Shown piece after piece: positions 22,294-31,939 of a stretch of DNA of 64,000 nt (within the stretch, counting starts at the first letter, position 1; the number at the start of each line of letters is the position of its first letter). The notes under the pieces are model-generated. The model was not told where the DNA came from. It worked only from the letters and a program-made list of their open reading frames with translations, and ran no database searches. Origin of the DNA: Musa acuminata AAA Group. Lineage: Eukaryota > Streptophyta > Magnoliopsida > Zingiberales > Musaceae. Both the position numbers and the translations under genes were made by a program. Where the stretch lies: NCBI RefSeq assembly GCF_036884655.1, contig NC_088340.1, positions 28,346,001 through 28,410,000 of the forward strand, in the 5' to 3' direction.

Positions 22294-23856
22294 CAAAAGA
22301 GGATGACTTTTAGGTACCCATTTGATTTTGGGTGCCTCAAAAATTGATCCACTAACTTTGTTATTTATTATTGAATCCTTTATAGTTCCTTTAGGAACCC
22401 ATATTAATTTTTGTGAACTAATTTTCCTAAATGGACATTTGTAGGCAATATGTCCGGATTTGCAACAGAAGTTGCATTTCATATAAGAGGAAACATGTAA
22501 TGTAGGTCCTTTTATGAAAGTGGTAGGATTTTGATGTAATCCTTTTACAAATCCAATTCCATTTTTATTTGCGACGTGACCCTTGTGTGCAAGGATCATA
22601 TCTAATCCTTTGCTACCAACCTTAAACTTGTTTAAGGTTTCTTTAAGAAGCAAAATTTCATTTTTTATTGCTTCTAAATGCTCACATTTAGAGCATGGAG
22701 GAGTTTGAAGACTATCAAACTTATCTAGTAGCAAAGCATGCTCTTTCTTTAAGATACTTAACTTCTTGCTAACAGTTCTACATTCATCAAATAATTCATG
22801 AAAAGCGATAGAGAGTTCTTCAAAAGATAAATCTTCATTAAATAAATCACATACCTCTTCTCCTAAAGCCATTAGCGCGTAATGAGCAACTTGCTCGGTG
22901 TTGGACTCCTCTTCTTCGGACGCGCTTGAATCATCCCACGTTGCCTTGAGCGCCTTCTTCTTTGATGTTCTCTTTTTGGCTTGAGGACAATCGTTCTTGT
23001 AGTGTCCCGATTTTTTGCATTCATAGTAAATCACTTGGTCCTTCTTTTGTTCAAATTTATTTTTTGTATTATTTTTAAATTTGTTCTTTCTTAAATATTT
23101 TTAAAATTTTTGAGTCAAAAGTGCAATGTCATTGTCACTGTCCTCATCACTTGATGTTCCTTTCAAGTGGTCTTCTTATGATTTGAGTGCCATATCCTTC
23201 CTGTTCTTTGGAAGGGGGTTCTCGAGCTCGTCATGAGCTTGACATGTCATTTCGTAGGTCATTAGTGACCCAATGAGTTCTTCAAGAGGGAATGCTTTAA
23301 GGTCTTTGGCCTCTTGAATGACCGTAACTTTTGGATCCCAACTTTTAGGGAGGGATCTTAAGATTTTAGTTACTAGTTCAAAGTTAGTAAAATCTTTACT
23401 AAGAGCTTTGAGTCCATTGATGACATCCGTAAACCGGGTGTACATGTCTCCGATGGACTCACTTGGTTTCATTCGGAAAAGTTTGTAAGAGTGCACAAGG
23501 ATGTTGATTTTGGACTCTTTCACTCGGCTAGTGCCTTCATGAGTGACCTCAAGAGTTCTCCAAATATCAAAAGCCGAATCACAAATTGAAACATGATTAA
23601 ATTCATTTTTGTCTAGTGCACAAAACAAGGCATTCATAGCCTTTGCATTTAAAGCAAAAACCTTCTTCTCCGATTTATTCCATTCGCTCATCAGAAGAGA
23701 AGATTTTTGAAATCCATTTTCAACAATAGTCCAAAGTTCAAAATCCATAGAAATGAGGAAGATCCTCATCCGAGTCTTCCAATAAGTATAATCCGACCCA
23801 TTAAACAAGGGTGGACGTGTGATAGAATGACCCTCATTCATGCTAGAGTAAGCCAT
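22294..23856 (-). pseudogene. gag: C gag with two stops and a damaged first knuckle
   Basis: It starts at the ATG of 23854-23856 (MAYSSMNEGHS). The capsid region holds PPLFNGSDYTYWKTRMR, FCALDKNEFN, THEGTSRVKES and SESIGDMYTRF. In-frame TAA stops follow at about 23176-23178 and near 23100. The first knuckle reads YYECKKSGHYKNDC, with Tyr for the first Cys. A DSSASEEEESNTEQ acidic stretch, a likely coiled coil (LSILKKEHALLLDKFDSLQ) and an intact second knuckle CNFCCKSGHIAYKC follow. All parts stay in one frame, so two codon repairs would separate this from an intact gag; I infer recent decay. Confidence 0.93.
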
Positions 23857-23894
23857 CTCTCTTGGGTATTAAACCAAATATGAGAGTGAGCCTA

Positions 23895-23906
23895 GCTCTG
23901 ATACCA
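23895..23906 (-). other. Primer-binding site of C
   Basis: TGGTATCAGAGC on the minus strand, two bases after the 5' LTR end. Confidence 0.94.
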
Positions 23907-23908
23907 AT

Positions 23909-24978
23909 TGTTAGGATCGGAGCGGCACTAAGAGGGGGGGGGTGAATTAGTGCAGCGGCTTAAAACGTTGGTTTCGACAAATCTTTCGTACGATAAAAAT
24001 CGAAATCGGAAGTGCTTAACTTGAAAGCGTATTCGCAAAGTTGTGCAGTAAATATAATGAGGAAATAAAGCAAGTAAGAGGGTTTGCAGTAATGTAAATA
24101 GTAGTAATGAAATGCAAACAAGAGATTACGTCGTTTTTAAAGTGGTTCGGTCAAGTGACCTACATCCACTTGCGAGGCCCCTCTTCGATGAGGCTCCCAC
24201 CTTCCACTAGCAAATCTCTTGAAAGGGAAGGGTGAATACCCCTCTTACAACTTTTACAAGTGGTTCACTCTCTTATAGATTTTTAGCAAGAAAGAAGGAG
24301 GTGAACACTAGCAAATTGAAAACAAGAAAGGCAAAGACTCTTCTAAGACTTTTCTCTCAATCACTTGCTGCTCAAAAAGTTGTGTTCTCAGCTGAGACTT
24401 GAGGGGTATTTATAGGCCTCAAGAGGATTCAAATTTGGGCTCCAGAAAATTTGAATTCTCTTATGTTCCCAATGCTGGCGGTGCCACCGCCCAGTGCTCG
24501 GGTGCTGGACGGTGCAACCGCCCAGTTGGCCCCTAACCAGGATATAGGATTATCTCTTAATCCTAATCCTAATTACAAGTGAACTACATAATAAAAAAAA
24601 CATCCTAAGCAAGTTTTCAACCGCGAACGTCGAGTCTTGTTCTGACGAGCTTTCCGATGAACTTCTTCCGACGGACTCCCTGCAAGCTCCCGATCTTGTG
24701 ATGACTTTAACGAGTAGCCGAGCCTTCCCGATGATCTCCGTGAACCTCCGACGATCTCTTCGGTGAACTTCCGAAAATTCCGATAGGTTCCCGATTTCTT
24801 CTTGGTTGGTTCCGGCAGCATCTACGACGATTCTTCAGACTCTTAAACATCCATCGATCTTGACTCCAGTATTCTTGCTTTGTGTTTTCTGGTTATCGTA
24901 GTTAATCCTGACTCAATAATATGGATTAGATCAATTAACCCATTAATTGATTTTATCATCAAAATCCAAGATTCAACA
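23909..24978 (-). repeat. C 5' LTR (1070 bp, internally deleted)
   Basis: The ends match the 3' LTR, but most of the palindrome zone is absent: at 24475-24525 sequence jumps from a CCGCCCAG motif to TTGGCCCCT. The 22 G run of the 3' LTR is 9 here (23934-23942). Confidence 0.94.
24407..24415 (-). promoter_or_regulatory. TATA box in C 5' LTR
   Basis: CTATAAATA on the minus strand in the conserved GAGGCCTATAAATACCCC context. As this is the 5' LTR it is the functional-side promoter candidate for C. Confidence 0.7.
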
Positions 24979-25660
24979 CACTATGTATGAGTTCCAATAG
25001 CTTAGTGACTCTCTCTCTAATTCCACTAAATGGAAAGTTGGTCATTTTTCTACGAAGGCAAGGCTTGCAAGTTGCATATGACTCATAGTCGAATGGATCT
25101 AGATATCCATCCTTTCATAATTTTTGAATCCTTCCCTCATGGATGTGACCTAGCCTATAATGCCACAAGTATGCACTGTTCACCTCATCTCGTTTCCTCT
25201 TAGACACACTTATATTCATGATATGTGGAGTAGTGTCTAGCATAAATAAACCATTATCTAATGTTCCTTTCGTGATAATCTTATTATATAATAATATTGA
25301 ACAACCATTGTTCTCAAAAACTAATTTATATCTATTAACTGTCAAACATAAAATGGAGATAATATTTTTAATAATAGAAGGAATAAAAAAACATACATCT
25401 AATGTAATAATAGCTCCACCAAGCAGATGTAGGGCTACCTCGCCAATAGCTACTATAGCAACTTTTGCTCAATTGCCCATCTTGAGGTCCATCTAGCCTC
25501 TCACCAATCTCCTAGACCTTGCCAGAACTTACAACGAATTTCATATATGATAAGCACTACCGGCATCCAATTCCCATATGTTATCATAAGAGTCTAACAA
25601 ATAGAGATTGATCGTGAATATACCTGAAGCTTCTCCAAGCTTTTGTTTCACCCTCTCTAC
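24979..25660 (-). pseudogene. pol: D1 protease, pre-integrase and start of integrase
   Basis: Near 25535-25580 the minus strand reads WELDAGSAYHI, the copia protease D-[TA]-G block. At 25115-25345 a 76-residue stretch holds NGLFMLD and LWHYRLGHIHEGRIQKL, the pre-integrase/HHCC domain, followed by PCLRRKMT and LLELIHSDVC up to the C insertion. Stops follow RIQKL and interrupt the protease-to-pre-integrase link. The order agrees with Ty1/copia. Confidence 0.86.
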
Positions 25661-26436
25661 AAGGTACTCTTTGTAGTTCCACTTCCAGTGCCCATCATTG
25701 CCACAGTGGAAGCACTAGCCTTTGTCCTTTGTCGGATCTTTCTTAGTAACCTTTGCTTTACCTGGTCTGCCCTTGCCCTTCTTAAGGAACTTTTCTGCTT
25801 TCCTTTTCTTTCTGGTTTCACTAGTGTAGAGAATTAGTTTCTCTTTCTTAATAGTGCTCTTTGGCTCCCTCAACATATTGAGGAGCTCCGGGAGAGTCAC
25901 CTCAAGCTTGTTCAAATTAAAATTCATTATGAACTATGAAAAGGAATCTGGTAGGGACTGAAGCACAATGTTCACATACAAGTTATCCTCTAGGACCATT
26001 CCTAGACCTGTGAGTTTCTCTATCTACTCAATCATTTTTAGGACATGGTTATGAACCAGTGTCCCCTCAGTCATCCTAGCTCGGAAGAGGCACTTGGATA
26101 TCTCATATCGCTGAGGCTTTCCTTGTTTCTCAAAGAGTTCGCGGACATATAGTAGTATGGATCTGGCATCCATCTTTTCATGTTGTCTTTGTAACTCAGG
26201 AGTCATAAAGCCCAACATGTAACACCGAGCAAGAGTGGAGTCATCAATATACTTCACGTAGTGAGTGATCTCATCCTCGCTTACCCCTTCCTCGGGTGTA
26301 GGCATCTCTATATTATGGGCATACGCGATTTTCTCCACCGTGAGAACAATTCTCAAGTTGCGAAGCCAATCTGTATAATTTGGACTAGTGAGACGGTTGA
26401 CATCAAGTATGCCATGTAAGGGATTTGAAAGCTACA
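25661..26436 (-). pseudogene. gag: D1 gag (UBN2-type) with stop at codon 2
   Basis: The minus-strand reading from the ATG near 26436 meets TAG at once, then gives NRLTSPNYTDWLRNLRIVL, DDSTLARCYMLGFM and CLFRARMTEGTLVHNHVLKM, typical of the UBN2 copia gag domain. A Lys-rich stretch leads to one knuckle CFHCGNDGHWKWNY near 25680-25720, with Tyr for the last Cys. More stops follow VLKMIE and the KDPTKDKG block. This gag type differs clearly from the Sirevirus gag of A, C, E, F and G. Confidence 0.85.
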
Positions 26437-28280
26437 TTTTCTAAAAATAAAGTTGCAGCAGAAATAAATAACATGCAGATTTTATAAAAAATAAATAATC
26501 AAGATATGAACTTCTATATTAATATACTCCCACTATTTTACTAGCGAGTCATGTGACACCCTCAACACATGAAATAGAAGTCTCCGGTATAATCTCGAAG
26601 GACTCGACCAATCACACTAAGCCCGAAAGGTAGGCAACTCTTGCCGATCACAACTCCTTGTGATTCTCATCCTGTTCGGCCTCCGAATCACTATGGTCTC
26701 AAGGGACTTGACCAACCATGATGTTCGGTTAAGTCAACACCATCATTACAAGATGAGTCTGATTCGATGATATACCCTCGAGGGACTCAACCAAGCATAC
26801 AATGTCCTCAGGTCACCGGTGACATCTCTATGTCATAGGCAAGATAACGAATCACGATGTAGGTGAGCCTCGAGGGACTTGACCAACTCAACCTACACCG
26901 GGAATCGGTCCCTACTTATAACAATGGAAGGCAATGTAGGTCAATCTAATTGCCTCATATTTACCGACTTAATATTATCAAGCGAAGGGTTTCTATGATT
27001 TGTTCTCCTAATATGACATGTCACACATATACATATTTAATATATATCTACATCGTATGTAAATATACATACATATCTAGTAGATGTATAAGCAATCACA
27101 CCAGATGATAATGGACCATAGCCTAATGTGATCAGGTCCGAGCTAGTGGGTCTAATCACTTACATCAAGATCTATGTGTGTAGTGGTGCATCTCCATGTC
27201 CTGTGATCGTCCATCTCGTCCTCGTCGGTTCCATCGACATCTCAACACATCTCCATGTATTGCAATCGTCAGTCTCATGGGTCCCGCTATCGCTTCCATG
27301 CTCTCGCTATGCCTCCTTGTATGATTACAACTTAATCATAGGCATACAGGCACGACAATAAATGAGAAATATACTGGAGGCTCGCAGACCTCAATAATAA
27401 TAATCATAAGTACACACATCACACGGTCCATGATCATCCGTCCACACATCATACATTACATATATAAATCATCATCATGTAGGACTACTAGATAATAATA
27501 AAAATAATAATTAATTAAATATTTTAATCAATTAATATTTTTTGAAATCAGGGACATATAGAAAATTTTCTAAATTTTGATGGGTATTTTCATAATTTAG
27601 ACAAAAGGACAAAATCTAGAATTTTTAAAATTCCAAGGGGCAAAACTATCTTTTGTCTGAAAACCCTAATGCCATTCTCCCTCTCCCCTACTACTATTGC
27701 CGCCGCCAACCCGCCGGCGGCAGCTTGTGCGGCGGGGGGGCGGTGGCGTTGCCCCTACAGGTGGGCGCCCCCGCGGGCGGCGCTGCACCCCGCGAGCGGT
27801 GTGCCTGCGGGTGTAGTGCCCGTAGGCACCGCGCTTGTGGGCGGGCCCTATGGGTGGCGCCCTCATGGGTAGGTGACCCTAAGAGTGGCGTTGCCCCCAC
27901 GGGCGGCGCCCCCTTCTTTTAGGCATTGAGCTGCCCGCAAGAGCCACCCTTACGGGCAGGTTGCCCCTGTGATCGACGTTGTAGGCGGTGGTCGCCTCTG
28001 CGGGTCGCTCACCTATGGGCGAGCATCGCTGCGGGCGCTATGCCCGTAGGTAATGCCCGTGGGTGCCACCGCCTGCGGCTGCAATTGCATGCAACAACTA
28101 TTGCTGTGCGCAGGTGGCGTGCTTGCATGAAGATGGCAGCAAGGCTCCCATCATCGATCGCAGCAAGGGCAGCAATAGTTGCTGCTTTTCTCGCCTTTTT
28201 TGTCAACAATTTTGACACTAAAATCTTCTCCAAAACACAATATACGTAGTTCAAAACCAATCTATTACATAAACAACCTA
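26437..28280 (-). other. D1 leader with repeated motif and GC-rich island
   Basis: These 1.8 kb lie between the primer-binding site and gag. At 26593-26611, 26697-26715, 26776-26794 and 26868-26886 the plus strand carries variants of CCTCGAGGGACTTGACCAA, spaced 79-104 bp. The stretch 27480-27660 is AT-rich. A GC-rich island occupies 27662-28200. Short open frames in the island are composition effects; I find no credible protein. Confidence 0.75.
27662..28200. repeat. GC-rich degenerate-repeat island in D1 leader
   Basis: About 540 bp are strongly GC-rich inside an AT-rich element, with recurring GGGCGGCGCC, TGCCCGTAGG and GGGTGGCG cores. It starts right after AAAACCCTAATG. Element I has an analogous island at 52195-52725 in the same place. 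Confidence 0.75.
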
Positions 28281-28292
28281 GCTTTGATACCA
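28281..28292 (-). other. Primer-binding site of D1
   Basis: The minus strand reads TGGTATCAAAGC, one mismatch from the usual iMet site, one base from the LTR end at 28294. Confidence 0.88.
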
Positions 28293-28293
28293 A

Positions 28294-29902
28294 TGTTGGG
28301 AAATCTTGGGGGGGACATCACATGCGCAGTGGAAGAACAGAAAATAAAATCCCTAATTTCTCAAAGATTTATTCGTCATTGTGCAAAGATTAGTGCGAAA
28401 AAATTCATGAAACTTAAAATTGCATATAGAGTAGATTGCGTTACCTAGAGAGATCGTATATCCCTGAATCCTTATAGATCTCTATGAGAAGGTGAAGGAG
28501 GTCAAGCGCCCTCCTCTCTAGCGGTGATCCACATAGCAGGGCTACGACGGCTCTCCTCAAAACTCTAGGCCTGCTCTAAGGTGGAGAGGGAGGAGGAGAA
28601 TAGGAGAGGCAAGCAAAGGCTCTACCCTATGAACCACTGAATCCCACCTATTTATAGATATCTCTTTCAACTTAACCCTAATGGATCCTCTCCTATTGGG
28701 TATTGGATCTTCATCCAACTACCCAAGCCTCTTAGGTTAGTGGATCTCTATCCAATAATCTCTCATGGGCTTTTATTAGATCTTATCCATGAGATCCAAT
28801 AATTCAGTAGCTTATTGGATACCCAATAAGATAGGAGCTCCGGCGGATATCTCATATCCGAACCTTTACTCATCGCAACACCTACCATATGTGTGTGACC
28901 CTCTAGGCCCAATATCGAGCTATCCATAAGTCATACCTTTCAGAACCTTTTTTGGCTTAGTGAATTATTATCTCCATAATAATTCACTCGACTCATCGAC
29001 TGCGGATGTACTAGGCCACTACGCCGTAGTCCCCAGACGATACAAAGGAATCCAATCCATTGGACCTATCTGTCATCAGTTACTATGTACCTATAGTCCC
29101 TCATCCATCTAATATCCCAGAGACTGTATACCAGGTATGGTGCTGTCAAACCTATACGGTTTCTACTCGAGTCTTGCTCTAATTGGATTCTCCCGGAGAA
29201 CTCTTTCTCTCTCAATCTGTATGACCCTGTCCAGGGATTTGTCTAAGCAAGAACATATGGGATATTCCTCTCATAACACTGAAAGTGGATGATCCTCTAT
29301 CGATACTCAATAGCCCTCGTAAGGTTGACTGCCACTTTTGATAATCGATTGTACTAGATCTGGGACATCCAAACCTATAAATCTGGTATCAAAGAATGGA
29401 GCACTCATACAGGACATCCTTGTTGTCTCAAGTCTAAATACCATATATACCACTAGAGCTACGGAATCATTATCTAACAATAAGGTATCATCAACCATCC
29501 AGCATTCTGTAAGCGGATCAATCAGTGAACTCATTCTCCAATGAGCACGTGTACTATATCCCTAGTGTCCCCACACGAGCAGCTATGAGACTAACTATAT
29601 CCATCATATGGACAGGTATACAACACATTAGTCTGTCCGCTTATCTCGATGTCCCTCTCGAGTAACCTATGACCAAGATTATTTAAGATATGTGTTTAAA
29701 GGCGAATCAGTCTCATTATCATGTTCTCATCACGATCCAATTTCCATTGCACAGATCCAAGAACATCACAATATATAAATGCATATATGCAATAGTCAAT
29801 ATAAATTGATAAATGCCAAAATATAATAAGCAAAAAGATTGTGTGTCAAGTCACACATGCCATCACTCATGTGATTGGCTTGTTGGGCACCTATGACTAG
29901 CA
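28294..29902 (-). repeat. D1 5' LTR (1609 bp)
   Basis: On the minus strand it starts TGCTAGTCATAGG at 29902 and ends ATTTCCCAACA at 28294. It is an inverted relative of solo LTR D2 (37827-39321). It carries a TATA-like box at 28649-28656 and no coding sequence. Confidence 0.92.
28649..28656 (-). promoter_or_regulatory. TATA box in D1 5' LTR
   Basis: TATAAATA on the minus strand; the matching position in D2 is 38960-38967. Confidence 0.6.
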
Positions 29903-30393
29903 GAAAGTAGTAAGCAGGTAAGGTAGTTTGCAGCAAGGATAAAATGCAAGAATGAAATGCAAACAGAGTTAAAGTGGTTCGGTCATTGTGACCTACATCT
30001 ACTCTACCGATTCCTCTACCGTTAAGGCCACTAGCATCCACTAAAGATCTTCCTTCAATGGGTGAAGATCAACTACCCTTACAACTCGATTCTCCTTTTG
30101 ACAGGTTCAGGAGAGAACCTTTACAACCCCCTTCACTCTTCTCTTAAGCAAGACTAACACTTTAGAGTTCGAGAAGTTCACACAAGATTACAATAGCGTT
30201 TTCTTTTCTTTTTGCTCTCAGTTGTGTGTATGCTAACCAGGGATGAGAGGAGTATTTATAGGCCTTAAGTTAATTCAAACTTGGAGCCTAAAAAGGTCTC
30301 ATCCTGGGTTTCCTGGGTCCCAACGGTACCACCGCCTATGCTAGGCAGTACCACCGCCTGCAACACTGATATTGGGCGGTACCACCACTTAGT
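29903..30393 (-). repeat. E 3' LTR, piece 1 (between D1 and F)
   Basis: It aligns with 43465-43855 of the E 5' LTR and includes a TATA box (30253-30261) and palindrome units (30323-30388). It ends with TTAGT at 30389-30393, the left target duplication of F. Confidence 0.9.
30253..30261 (-). promoter_or_regulatory. TATA box in E 3' LTR
   Basis: CTATAAATA on the minus strand, inside AAGGCCTATAAATACTCC. Confidence 0.6.
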
Positions 30394-31939
30394 TGTTAGG
30401 ATCGGAGTGGCACTAAGAGAGGGGGGGGGGGGGGGGGGGGGTGAATTAGTGCAGCGGATTAAAACTTCGGTTTTGGAAAAATCTTTCGTACGATAAAAAA
30501 TCGAACTTGAAAAGCTTAATAACTTAGAAGCGTAGTGACTAAGTAAAGTAGTTTGCAGTCTGTAAATGGCAAGAATAAAATGCAAACCAGAGAAGACGGT
30601 AGTTTATAGTGGTTCGGTCAATCATGACCTACATCCACTCCTTCGATTCCTCTTCCGTCGAGGCCACCGGCATCCACTAATGATCTTCCTTTACTAGGCG
30701 AAGATCAACCTCCTTCTTACACCCCTCTTACAACCTTTTACAAGTGGTTCACCCTTTTCCAAAGATTTTAATGAAAAGAAAGGAGGTGAATACTCAAGCT
30801 ATTGAAAACAAGACTTTTCCTAAAGCTTTTCTCAACTTCTAGCTTCTCAAAAGGTTGTAATCTCAACTGAGATTTGAGGGGTATTTATAGGCTTCAGGAG
30901 GATTCAAATTTAGGCTCCAAAATTTGAATTCTCTTTGGTTTTCGAGGCCGGCGGTGCCACCGCCTATCAGTGGCGGTGCCACCGCCTGTCAGTGTCTGAC
31001 ACTGACAGTGGACTGGCGGTGCCACCGCCCAGTCTAGGCGGTGCCACCACCTAGGCCAATTCAGCTCATTAGTTGGGCTCCAAACTTGGCCCAAACCAAT
31101 CCGAACTCGGGCCCCTACTTGGGTTATAGGATTAACACCTAATCCTAACCTTAATTAATATGCTAACTATGAATTTAAAGATATTTTCTAAGCTATTACA
31201 AAGTCCGTAAGTCAATACTTCTTCCGGCGAGCTTCCGGCGGTCTTCCGATAAACTCTCAGAAACCATTCTGCGGACTCCCGGCAAGCTCCTAGACTTCAC
31301 GATTTGATCTTGGCGAGTTCCAACGAGCTTCTTCGGCCAGCTTCGATCTTTCTCAGCGAGCTCCGCGAACTTTCAATGAACCTTCCGGTGAGCTTCCGAA
31401 AAACCCTTCGGCAAGCTCCGTACTTATTCTTGGCTAGTTCCGGCAGCATTCCCGACGAACCTTCGGACTTTCGTCGAACTCTCGAACTTGCAACGAATCC
31501 TTCGTGCTTGACTCCGACACTTTGTTTTGCTTTATGTCTTCGTCATTAACATTGTTAATCCTGCACACATAAGCAAAAACTCTACTCCGATCTAGACAAT
31601 TATTACAACGCGAATTGACATTCTGTTGCCCGGCACGTCATTGGTTGGCGCTTCGTCCGATTCTTCAGCGCATCGTCCTCTCTTGCAGCTTGTTACCCAA
31701 TCGGCGGTTGACCTCCACAACCCCGATATCCTTGGCGCAATTCCACTCTCCTTGGCCCGATGCCCGACGTCCGAAGCCTTCTGCCGTCCAAAATCCTAAC
31801 GTGATATCCTCCGGCGCAACGTCAATTCCTCCTGCGTCAACTGTCTAATCCTGATCGAGTAGACCTGCATCACTCAAAATGCAGTTTAAATTATAAACAC
31901 ATATCAAGTGGTTTTATCATCGAAATATGAGATTCAACA
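30394..31939 (-). repeat. F 3' LTR (1546 bp)
   Basis: Minus-strand TGTTGAATCTC at 31939 to GATCCTAACA at 30394. It has 21 G at 30421-30441 against 8 in the 5' LTR, a TATA box (30882-30890), palindrome units (30950-31060), a perfect inverted repeat with 11-bp arms (30986-31008) and a CCGGCGAGC array near 31220-31250. Confidence 0.95.
30882..30890 (-). promoter_or_regulatory. TATA box in F 3' LTR
   Basis: CTATAAATA on the minus strand followed by CCCCTCAA, as in C. Confidence 0.65.

Larger units (their letters stand above)
17068..24978 (-). mobile_element. C: Sirevirus-like Ty1/copia, best preserved autonomous-type copy
   Basis: Both LTRs, the primer-binding site, gag, a fully open pol and the polypurine tracts are present. 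Target duplications are CACTG (17063-17067) and CACTA (24979-24983), one mismatch; the D1 reading frame suggests CACTA was original. Gag has two in-frame stops and pol has a catalytic substitution, so this copy cannot move on its own. LTRs differ by about 10 bases in the first 250 aligned positions, plus a 22-versus-9 G run and a 176-bp net length difference. Confidence 0.95.
16661..29902 (-). mobile_element. D1: Ty1/copia (non-Sirevirus), interrupted by C
   Basis: Read leftwards: 5' LTR (28294-29902), primer-binding site, a long leader with a GC-rich island, gag, protease, pre-integrase, and integrase split by C between 24979 and 17067, then a short piece of RT ending at 16661. The 3' LTR is not in the window. 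D1 entered the 3' LTR of E; GAAAG at 29903-29907 is the expected right target duplication. Gag and pol have stops, and most of the RT/RNase H region is missing. Confidence 0.87.

Noticed and set aside
27653..28293. Several overlapping open frames on both strands
   Set aside because: High GC content suppresses stops in all frames; the peptides are low-complexity Ala/Gly/Arg-rich and match no family I recognise.
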